A DNA stretch of 64,000 bases, taken from positions 372,001 to 436,000 of the forward strand of contig NZ_AQXW01000004.1 in assembly GCF_000376825.1 (NCBI RefSeq). Direction: 5' to 3'. This DNA comes from Demetria terragena DSM 11295. GTDB lineage: Bacteria; Actinomycetota; Actinomycetes; Actinomycetales; Dermatophilaceae. Below the pieces are notes generated by a model. It had not been told where the DNA came from and did no database searches. It was given only the letters and a program-made list of their open reading frames with translations. Positions 36,587 through 42,963 of this stretch are shown piece by piece. Both the position numbers and the translations under genes were made by a program. Numbering within the stretch: the stretch's first letter is position 1; every line of letters begins with the position of its first letter.

Positions 36587-36608
36587 CCGTGACCTGACCG
36601 TTACCTGA
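36587..36608 (+). promoter_or_regulatory. 11-bp direct repeat upstream of the NlpC/P60 gene
   Basis: CCGTGACCTGA is followed immediately by CCGTTACCTGA, one mismatch, period 11 bp, giving GTNAC-N6-GTNAC. Spacing of one helical turn suits an OmpR/PhoB-type response regulator. MtrA, which controls wall-hydrolase genes in actinobacteria, is a plausible but unproven candidate. It lies 140 nt before the start codon. Confidence 0.45.
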
Positions 36609-36652
36609 ATGGGCCGGGTTGGCGTTCAGGGCGAAGGCCGGAATAGTCGTCG

Positions 36653-36687
36653 GTCGTGCCACTCATCGGGGGATCGGATGGCACGAC
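36653..36687 (+). promoter_or_regulatory. Inverted repeat in the NlpC/P60 leader
   Basis: GTCGTGCCA (36653-36661) pairs perfectly with TGGCACGAC (36679-36687) around a 17-nt G-rich loop, 60 nt before the start codon. If transcribed it forms a stable 5'-UTR hairpin. Confidence 0.4.
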
Positions 36688-36747
36688 TGTGTGTGCCGCC
36701 CGCGCGCACACGAAACACACCCGTAGAACTGACTGAGAAGGATCCGA

Positions 36748-37584
36748 ATGAACCCGGCCCAGCGCCAGTCCGATTCCACTGACACGTTCGACGCCCCCGC
36801 GCCGGTACACCGGCGCACGAAGGCTCTGGCCGGGCTTGCCCTGGCCGTTCCCACCTCAATCGTGAGTGTTGGCCTAGCCACACCTGCCAACGCCGCGATC
36901 GTCCCTGCACAGCCGACCCACACGGCGGTCTCCTCTCCCGCGGTGGCCTCGGCCGCCAAAACCGCCACGCAGCCGACCCTGACGGTGCCCGCCGCACGCG
37001 GCGCGGCCAAGTCGGCATCTGGTCCGGTCCTTCGCTACGGGTCTAAGGGCACCGCGGTCAAGACCCTCCAGGGCAAGCTCAAGATCAGCCGCGATGGCTC
37101 ATTCGGCCCGGCGACCCGTAGCGCGGTGAAGAAGTTCCAGTCCCGCAAGGGCCTGTCGGTCGATGGCGTCGTCGGTCCCAAGACCTGGGGCGCACTGGGC
37201 GGGTACTCCGGCTCTGGCAAGTCGAAGGGCGGCGGCTCCAGCTCGAGTTCGTCTTCCTCCGCGGTGAAGGTTGCCGAGCGCTACATCGGAACCCCCTACC
37301 GTTACGGCGGCAGCAGCCCCTCAGGCTTCGACTGCTCTGGTCTCACCAAACATGTCTTTGCCAAGCTGGGCAAGTCCCTGCCACGGTCAGCCCGCGCGCA
37401 GCAGGCGGCCGTGAAGCGCGTGGGTTCGCCAAAGCCTGGCGACCTGGTGTTCTACGGCTACCCGGCCTACCACGTGGGCATCTACGTCGGCGGCGGCAAG
37501 ATGATCGACGCCCCGAAGCCGGGCACCAAGGTCACCCGCCGCGCCGTGTACCAGCCGGAGGTTTCTGGCTACGGCCGAGTCTGA
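36748..37584 (+). CDS. Secreted NlpC/P60 peptidoglycan endopeptidase
   Basis: 278-aa cell-wall hydrolase. Residues 1-49 are a signal peptide with a long polar N-region (cleavage after TPANA). Residues 92-151 are a peptidoglycan-binding type 1 domain (LRYGSKGTAVKTLQGKL, VDGVVGPKTWGAL). A Gly/Ser linker (152-171) leads to the NlpC/P60 domain at 172-278, with catalytic Cys196 (FDCSGLT) and His242 (YHVGIYVG). It should cleave D-glutamyl-meso-DAP-type stem peptide bonds. Monocistronic, with a structured leader upstream and a strong terminator after. Confidence 0.95.
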   Translation: MNPAQRQSDSTDTFDAPAPVHRRTKALAGLALAVPTSIVSVGLATPANAAIVPAQPTHTAVSSPAVASAAKTATQPTLTVPAARGAAKSASGPVLRYGSKGTAVKTLQGKLKISRDGSFGPATRSAVKKFQSRKGLSVDGVVGPKTWGALGGYSGSGKSKGGGSSSSSSSSAVKVAERYIGTPYRYGGSSPSGFDCSGLTKHVFAKLGKSLPRSARAQQAAVKRVGSPKPGDLVFYGYPAYHVGIYVGGGKMIDAPKPGTKVTRRAVYQPEVSGYGRV

Positions 37585-37603
37585 CCTTCGCACGTAGCAC
37601 GTG

Positions 37604-37641
37604 ACTGCGCCCCCTGACCGTGAGCGGTCCGGGGGCGCAGT
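37604..37641. terminator. Bidirectional terminator hairpin
   Basis: ACTGCGCCCCC pairs with GGGGGCGCAGT (11 bp), then one mismatch, then GACCG/CGGTC around a TGAG loop. It lies between the convergent NlpC/P60 and HhH-GPD genes and can serve both. Confidence 0.85.
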
Positions 37642-37651
37642 GCGTCGTGTC

Positions 37652-38230
37652 TTAGGCCTGCGCAGCCTTGGCCTTCGCCTTCGCGGCTTTCTTGAAGTCG
37701 CGCACCTTCTGCAGCGAGTCCTCATCGACCACATCGGCGACGGACCGGAACGAGCCATCCTCGGCATAGGGACCGATAGTGTCGCGCCAGCCGTCATCGA
37801 GAGTCACCTCGAGTTGCTTGGCCAGCAGCGCCGCAAAGATGCGCGCCTTCTGGTCGCCATATCCGGGCAGCGCTTTCAATCGCTTAAGTAGATCGGCGGT
37901 GCTCTGCGCACTCCCCCAGATCTGGGCAGCGTCGCCGTCGTACTCATCGCGAACCACCACCGCGAGCTGCTGCACGCGCCCGGCCATGGAGCGCCCATAA
38001 CGATGAATCGCCGGCGGTGTCGCACACAAGTCAGCGAACTTCTCCGGGTCAGCGGCAGCGATTTTCGCGGGGTCGAGGTTTCCGAACCGCTCCAGAATCT
38101 TGGCGGGGCCAGCGAAGGCACGCTCCATCGGGAACTGTTGATCGAGCAGCATGCCGACGAGCAGTCCGAAATGGTCGGTGCTGAGCACCCGGTCGGCGGT
38201 CTCATCCTGAGCAATCTGCAAGCTAGCCAT
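37652..38230 (-). CDS. HhH-GPD-type base-excision repair-like protein
   Basis: 192-aa protein of the HhH-GPD fold, in databases sometimes mislabelled HesB. Fold markers: FGLLVGMLLDQQFPMERAFAG at the N-terminal helices and the hairpin LPGYGDQKARIF near 120-131. The catalytic VDTHV-type motif of EndoIII/MutY glycosylases is not visible, and there is only one cysteine, so no Fe-S cluster. The last 20 residues are Lys/Ala-rich. DNA glycosylase activity is inferred from the fold only. Confidence 0.78.
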   Translation of the reverse strand: MASLQIAQDETADRVLSTDHFGLLVGMLLDQQFPMERAFAGPAKILERFGNLDPAKIAAADPEKFADLCATPPAIHRYGRSMAGRVQQLAVVVRDEYDGDAAQIWGSAQSTADLLKRLKALPGYGDQKARIFAALLAKQLEVTLDDGWRDTIGPYAEDGSFRSVADVVDEDSLQKVRDFKKAAKAKAKAAQA

Positions 38231-38303
38231 GCTCGTACGGTATCGGTCGCCCGGTCACAAACTCGATTGCCTCGGCGGCCTCCGCCCTGGTGGAGTAGAC
38301 CCC

Positions 38304-39326
38304 ATGACAGATACCTCCGGCGCCGCCCGCGCAGCCCTGGACACACTCCCCGGCCTGGTCTGGTCGCCCTGGACCGAGGAGGACCTCCCCGACGTGAGCG
38401 CCATGCTCACCGCCGTCGAAGCAGTGGACAGCCCGAGCGAGCGACACTCTCTGGCGGAGCTTCAGGAGGACTTTGCTTCGGCAACCTACGACCTGGCGCG
38501 GGACTGTTTGCTCGCGCGTGGCTCCGCGGGCGATGTGGTGGCTATCGCCCGATCGATCTGCGCTGACGGGGATGTCACGGCGCGTCGAGCACTGCTGGCG
38601 GGTGCAGTCCGTCCCGACCGGCGCGGACTGGGCATCGGGCGGGCCATCATGGCCTGGCAGTTGGCCCATGCCCGAGCGTGGTTCACCAACGGGCGCACGC
38701 CCGAACACGAGTTGCTTCGCTTGAGAGTCTTCTCCGACTCCAAGGCCACGGCCGAGCATCGGTTGGCGGAACGCTGTGGGCTAACCCAGGCCCGCTTCTA
38801 TGCTGAGCTGACCTTGCGCCTGCCCGCCGAGCCGGTCGCCGACCGCCATGTCGACGGGATTGAGTTGCGACCATGGCGCGAAGCCACGTCAGTCGCAACG
38901 CTCGCCGTCCGCAACGCGGCTTTCGCTGACTCCTGGGGCTCGGTCGAGACCACGGAGGATCGCTGGCTGGAACGACAACAGGCAACATCCTTTCGCCCGG
39001 ATTGGTCATTCGTTGCCGTCGATCGCGAGACGGGCCAGGTCGTTGCCCTCCTGATGTCTTCGGCCTACGAGCAGGACTGGGAGCCACAGGGATTCACATC
39101 TGGGTACATCGACCTGCTCGGGACACTTCGGGACTATCGCGGCCGTGGCCTGGCCAGCGCGCTGATCACGCAGGCGATGCGAACCTTCCAACAGGCGGGT
39201 CTGGACGCCGCCGAGATCGGCGTCGACTCGGAAAACGAGAGCGGAGCGTTTGGGCTGTACACGAGCCTGGGCTTTGAGCAAACCAGCGGAACCGTTCAGT
39301 TCATGCGCGAGGAGTCATCGACCTAG
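38304..39326 (+). CDS. Tandem-GNAT acetyltransferase
   Basis: 340-aa protein with two GNAT domains: the N-terminal one with VRPDRRGLGIGRAIMAW (about 100-116), the C-terminal one with TLRDYRGRGLASALI (about 270-285) and VDSENESGAFGLYTSLGF. Layout resembles mycothiol synthase MshD, but identity with MshD is not established; other actinobacterial double-GNAT proteins look similar. ATG 38304 has GGAG 10 nt upstream. Its TAG stop lies in a CTAG shared with the convergent M81 gene. Confidence 0.83.
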   Translation: MTDTSGAARAALDTLPGLVWSPWTEEDLPDVSAMLTAVEAVDSPSERHSLAELQEDFASATYDLARDCLLARGSAGDVVAIARSICADGDVTARRALLAGAVRPDRRGLGIGRAIMAWQLAHARAWFTNGRTPEHELLRLRVFSDSKATAEHRLAERCGLTQARFYAELTLRLPAEPVADRHVDGIELRPWREATSVATLAVRNAAFADSWGSVETTEDRWLERQQATSFRPDWSFVAVDRETGQVVALLMSSAYEQDWEPQGFTSGYIDLLGTLRDYRGRGLASALITQAMRTFQQAGLDAAEIGVDSENESGAFGLYTSLGFEQTSGTVQFMREESST

Positions 39327-40759
39327 GAACGCTCATCGACCGGGAACATTGGGCGTGAAATCCGCTGGTACGGAAGGCGTTTGAGATCTTGGTCCACACC
39401 GCCTGGAGTCAGCGCGAGCCGATGGCCGGCAGCGATCTCATGCAGGTCGGGCTCGAGATAGCCCATCTTCACCACGACAACGTCGATCTGGGCGTGAACT
39501 GGATGCAGACTCAGGCGTTCGTAGGATGACATCGCGTTGAACTGCATCCTGCGCTCAGTGAGCACGAGTGACAGGCCACTAAGTCGTAGGCTCAGGACGC
39601 GTCCTCCAGCAGGGTCATCCGCCCAGGCCTCTAGGACGCCATCTACCTCAATCGGGCCCGGCGCCCGGGCGTCAACACGACCCCCGACCGTTGCGCTCAC
39701 CCGCTCCCCCACCGTCGCTCCAGCAAGGTGGTCGACAGTCTCGGGATCGACGATCGACACCAGCAACGCACGAACCTGACCGCTCACGATCTGCTCCTGA
39801 GCAAGCAGGTGCGCTAACGCAACGGTGACGTCATCGGCACCACCTGCGCCAGGGTTATCGCCCGAGTCACTAATGAAGAACGGACGCCGACCTTTCTGCA
39901 CAGCAGCTAGCGCACCCTCCAGGCAGGTGCCGAAATCTCCTGCAGGAGAAACAAATTCAAACTCGCGACGAACTCGCCAAAAATGCTCGGCGAGTTCGTT
40001 CGCCGCACCATCGACCGCGCTCCGGTCCCACCCAGTGACGACCACTGCCCCACAACATCGCGGCTGATCCGCCCATGCGAACCCCACCCAGATCGCCGCA
40101 TCAAGGAGTCCTTCGCGCTCAGCGACCGCGGCCACGGCGCCGTACAGCGACGCGGCTGGTTCGTCACGAGTGCTCGTCATCTCCCCCGGCAGCAAGACTG
40201 GTACATGCACCAACGCCTTCGCGGGGCGTTCACCAGAACGCAGGCACCGCACCAGGTTTCGGGCCGCTCGCTCGCGCGTCTCCCGAACATCTACATGGGG
40301 CGCGGTCCGATAGCAGGTCAGCAGGTCGCACGCTTGAAAGAGCTCTTCAGAGACATTCCCGTGCAGATCCATTGCGGCGCTGATGAGCGCCGCGTCCCCA
40401 ATTACCACGCGCACCCGCGCCGCGAGATCGCCCTCCACGTCGTCGTATCCCTCGGCTGTCATCGCTCCGTGAATATCGAGAAGCACGCCATCGAGGCGGC
40501 CAGCAGCATCCAACCCGCCAAGGATCTCCGCACGCCAGGACTCGTATGCCTCCGGCTCAACCACCCCTCCGGGTAGGGCACCCGCATGCAGTATCGGCAC
40601 CCACTCGACACCATCGGTCAGTTCTGAGTCACCATCACGCCACCAGTGGTAGCGCTCGAGTAGAGCTTCGCCGCGCGTGACGTGAAAATCCTCGGCAACG
40701 CTCCGGTGGGGACTGAAGGTGCTCGACTCGATGTGGACCCCGGCGACAGCGATGCGCAT
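39323..40759 (-). CDS. M81-family metallopeptidase (MlrC-like)
   Basis: 478-aa protein of the microcystinase C family. RIAVAGVHIESSTFSP at the N-terminus is diagnostic, with LLDIHGAM and ISAAMDLHGNVSEEL holding probable zinc ligands (His/Asp). DSGDNPGAGGADD in the second half is the other conserved block. Natural substrate unknown; MlrC cleaves a linear peptide, but most homologues probably act on other small amides. No signal peptide. Divergent from cutC by 17 nt; convergent and 4-nt overlapping with the tandem GNAT gene. Confidence 0.88.
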   Translation of the reverse strand: MRIAVAGVHIESSTFSPHRSVAEDFHVTRGEALLERYHWWRDGDSELTDGVEWVPILHAGALPGGVVEPEAYESWRAEILGGLDAAGRLDGVLLDIHGAMTAEGYDDVEGDLAARVRVVIGDAALISAAMDLHGNVSEELFQACDLLTCYRTAPHVDVRETRERAARNLVRCLRSGERPAKALVHVPVLLPGEMTSTRDEPAASLYGAVAAVAEREGLLDAAIWVGFAWADQPRCCGAVVVTGWDRSAVDGAANELAEHFWRVRREFEFVSPAGDFGTCLEGALAAVQKGRRPFFISDSGDNPGAGGADDVTVALAHLLAQEQIVSGQVRALLVSIVDPETVDHLAGATVGERVSATVGGRVDARAPGPIEVDGVLEAWADDPAGGRVLSLRLSGLSLVLTERRMQFNAMSSYERLSLHPVHAQIDVVVVKMGYLEPDLHEIAAGHRLALTPGGVDQDLKRLPYQRISRPMFPVDERS

Positions 40760-40770
40760 CTCGCCATACT
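40743..40770 (+). promoter_or_regulatory. Candidate promoter of a leaderless cutC transcript
   Basis: GCGACA (40743-40748) and CATACT (40765-40770) have 16-bp spacing. The -10 ends 6 nt before the cutC GTG, so transcription would begin at the start codon itself. No Shine-Dalgarno is present, which agrees. The promoter lies within the first codons of the divergent M81 gene. Confidence 0.45.
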
Positions 40771-40776
40771 AGGCGG

Positions 40777-41514
40777 GTGCCAAACCCTCAAATCCCGGTG
40801 ATCGTCGAAGTCTGCGTCGGAGATGTGCACAGCGCAATCGTGGCGGCAGAAGCAGGCGCCGACCGGCTTGAACTGTGCGCCGACCTCTCCGTGGGCGGCA
40901 CCACCCCAAGCCTAGGAACGGTCCGAACTGTCCTGCGCCACACCAGGACACCACTTCGTGTCATGGTTCGACCGCGGGGCGGAGACTTCCACTTCGCGAC
41001 GTCGGAGGCCGAGGCCATGCGGACCGACATCGCGGCGCTGCGCACGCTGGACACAGACCGGATCGAGGTTGTCACCGGTGGCCTCACCAGCGCCCGGCAC
41101 CTCGACATTCCGCTGATGAAGTCACTGGTGGATGAGGCTGGACCCCTCCCAGTGGTGTTTCACAAGGCCTTCGACGAGATCGATGACCAGGAGGAGGGCC
41201 TGGAGACCTTGGTGGACCTCGGGGTGACCTCGCTGCTGACCTCTGGCGGTGCCGCCACGGCACTCGAAGGCGCTGCGCGATTGCACACCCTGGCGCAGCG
41301 CGCCCGCGGTCGTCTTCGACTGACGGCCGCGGGCGGAATCCGCGCGCACAATGTCGCGCAGGTCCTACGTCACACCGGGATCGGCGAGATCCACTTCAGG
41401 TCTCCGTCATCGGGCTCACCCGAGACCACCGACCCCGGCGGCGTACACGCTGTGCTAGAGGCCCTCAGCCCTTCTGGCCGTACGGGTCCGCCGCACCCTG
41501 GGCCGCGGCGATAA
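40777..41514 (+). CDS. cutC: CutC-family protein
   Basis: 245-aa TIM-barrel protein of the CutC family, historically linked to copper homeostasis though its enzymatic role is unsettled. Conserved blocks: EVCVGDVHSAIVAAEAGADR, RLELCADLSVGGTTPS, VMVRPRGGDFHF, VVFHKAFDEI and EIHFRS. GTG 40777 appears leaderless. The last 50 nt overlap the convergent M14 gene; this overlap lies in the non-conserved tail after LEALSPSG. Confidence 0.92.
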   Translation: MPNPQIPVIVEVCVGDVHSAIVAAEAGADRLELCADLSVGGTTPSLGTVRTVLRHTRTPLRVMVRPRGGDFHFATSEAEAMRTDIAALRTLDTDRIEVVTGGLTSARHLDIPLMKSLVDEAGPLPVVFHKAFDEIDDQEEGLETLVDLGVTSLLTSGGAATALEGAARLHTLAQRARGRLRLTAAGGIRAHNVAQVLRHTGIGEIHFRSPSSGSPETTDPGGVHAVLEALSPSGRTGPPHPGPRR

Positions 41515-42820
41515 AGGCTCCACGGTTCTTCTCCCAGAAGCCGTCCATACAGGAGTACGCGGGGAAGAACCCTCCGCAGGTTCCGCTGCTGCCGCCGACC
41601 TCGAAAGTGTAGCCAGCGACGCCGAGTCGGCCGTACGCCCAATCATCAGTACCACCAGGGGCGGTATAGCCCACCGTCTCCCCGGCCGTACCCAGCCGAT
41701 ACTTGTTGAACGCTGTCATCTTCTTGCCCAGCGTCTTCAGCGCCGCCGCATCCGGCGCCTTGGTCGTGTTGGTAAATGAGTACGGATGAATGACGTAGTT
41801 GCCGTAGGCATGCAAGGTCAGGAACACACCACTCGCCCCGGGTTTCACCGCTGCCTTGTAGTCGTCGTCCTTCTTGTCCGGGTACACCTTGGCCAAGAAG
41901 CCCTGAACTGCCTGAGTCTCCGGCTCCGAAGCCGCCTTGACTCCAGGGAAGGTCTGACCACACGCCGTTCCCTCATTGGGGTCCCAGGCGAGGTCGGAGT
42001 TGCGGTTTAGGTCAACTCCTGCCTGGCGAAACGCGCTGGTACCGCCGCACTTCGCCTCATCGGCCGAGGTGTAGTTCATGTTTTTGCGCTGGGAAATAGG
42101 TCGATCCGGGCGCGAAGCCACCTTGTCCACGCCGTCGGGGTTCGCGATCGGAATCACCCACAACTCCCGCGTCTTGCGCAGTTGGACGATCTCCGGATCA
42201 GCAGAGGTGGTCAGCTCATCGATCCAGCGGTATGCCAACTCACCGGTCGACACCTCGCGGGCGTGGATCTGCCCCATGAGGACCATCTTGGGCTTCCCGG
42301 CAGTCGACAACGAGCACGCCTTGTCAGCGGACTCGGTGATGCAGACCGCCTGAATGTCGTGGCCGCCCTTCCCCGTGGTCTTGAGGTAGGAGTCGCCAAT
42401 GTCGTGGACCTTAGCCAACGTGGGGTGATCCGCTGCCACCTTGGCGTTGTGCGCCTCGTGCGCGGCCACGGTGTGATACCCGCCGTAATACGTGCCCGCC
42501 GCGGCGCGCGTGGCCTGCTTGGGTACGGGCGCATACAGGCTGCTGCGGTAGGTCACCTGGTAGCCGCGGTCCCGCAACTCTTGGGCTCCGCGTGAGTCCG
42601 TGGCGACCTCCGCTCCACCTGAGGTGGCGCGCGTGATGTCAGCACCAGTCGCCTTGAGCTGAGACAGGCTGCGGTTCCCCTCCAAGGAAACCTGGTAGTA
42701 GCCTTCGCCATCCTGGCTCACTGACTCGGTCCCGGCTGATGCCGTGACGGTCGCGGTCACCAGGGCGGCGACCGAAAGGGTGGCCGCCAAGCCGAGAGCG
42801 CGTCGCTGGGTTCTTTTCAT
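41465..42820 (-). CDS. Secreted M14 zinc carboxypeptidase
   Basis: 451-aa exported metallocarboxypeptidase. Signal peptide at 1-about 30. An N-terminal pro-region precedes the catalytic domain (about 110-440). Zinc ligands: His186 and Glu189 (QIHAREVSTGE) and His337 (LTLHAYG); VDLNRN binds the substrate carboxylate; Glu407 (TFEVGG) is the general base. ATG has a strong ACGGAGG upstream. Overlaps cutC by 50 nt at its 3' end. Probably digests peptides outside the cell together with the S15 and C39 enzymes. Confidence 0.92.
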   Translation of the reverse strand: MKRTQRRALGLAATLSVAALVTATVTASAGTESVSQDGEGYYQVSLEGNRSLSQLKATGADITRATSGGAEVATDSRGAQELRDRGYQVTYRSSLYAPVPKQATRAAAGTYYGGYHTVAAHEAHNAKVAADHPTLAKVHDIGDSYLKTTGKGGHDIQAVCITESADKACSLSTAGKPKMVLMGQIHAREVSTGELAYRWIDELTTSADPEIVQLRKTRELWVIPIANPDGVDKVASRPDRPISQRKNMNYTSADEAKCGGTSAFRQAGVDLNRNSDLAWDPNEGTACGQTFPGVKAASEPETQAVQGFLAKVYPDKKDDDYKAAVKPGASGVFLTLHAYGNYVIHPYSFTNTTKAPDAAALKTLGKKMTAFNKYRLGTAGETVGYTAPGGTDDWAYGRLGVAGYTFEVGGSSGTCGGFFPAYSCMDGFWEKNRGAFIAAAQGAADPYGQKG

Positions 42821-42963
42821 GTGGACCTCCGTGGGTAGGTAGTCCTATCCACCTATCCCGGACGACGTCCAGTCAACGAATCCAACCGAGTCCATACGGT
42901 CTCTTGGCCAAGAATTGACCCTGCCCTGACCCGGTGCCGAACATAGCTATCAATGCATGGAAT

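Larger units (their letters stand above)
36436..36747. other. Regulatory spacer between APC permease and wall hydrolase genes
   Basis: 312 nt, no gene. Contents seen: a 7-bp hairpin GGCGCGC-TCA-GCGCGCC (36499-36515), an 11-bp direct repeat (36587-36608), a 9-bp inverted repeat (36653-36661 with 36679-36687) and a short GTGTG...CACAC pairing near 36688-36712. Promoters for both divergent genes must lie here. Confidence 0.6.

Noticed and set aside
36541-36747. Possible ydaO-type c-di-AMP riboswitch before the NlpC/P60 gene
   Set aside because: Position and downstream gene fit, but the conserved GGGGAACC and GGGUGAAUC blocks of that class are not present.
38304-39326. Naming the tandem GNAT gene mshD
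   Set aside because: Two GNAT domains fit, but the sequence cannot be told apart by eye from other double-GNAT proteins.
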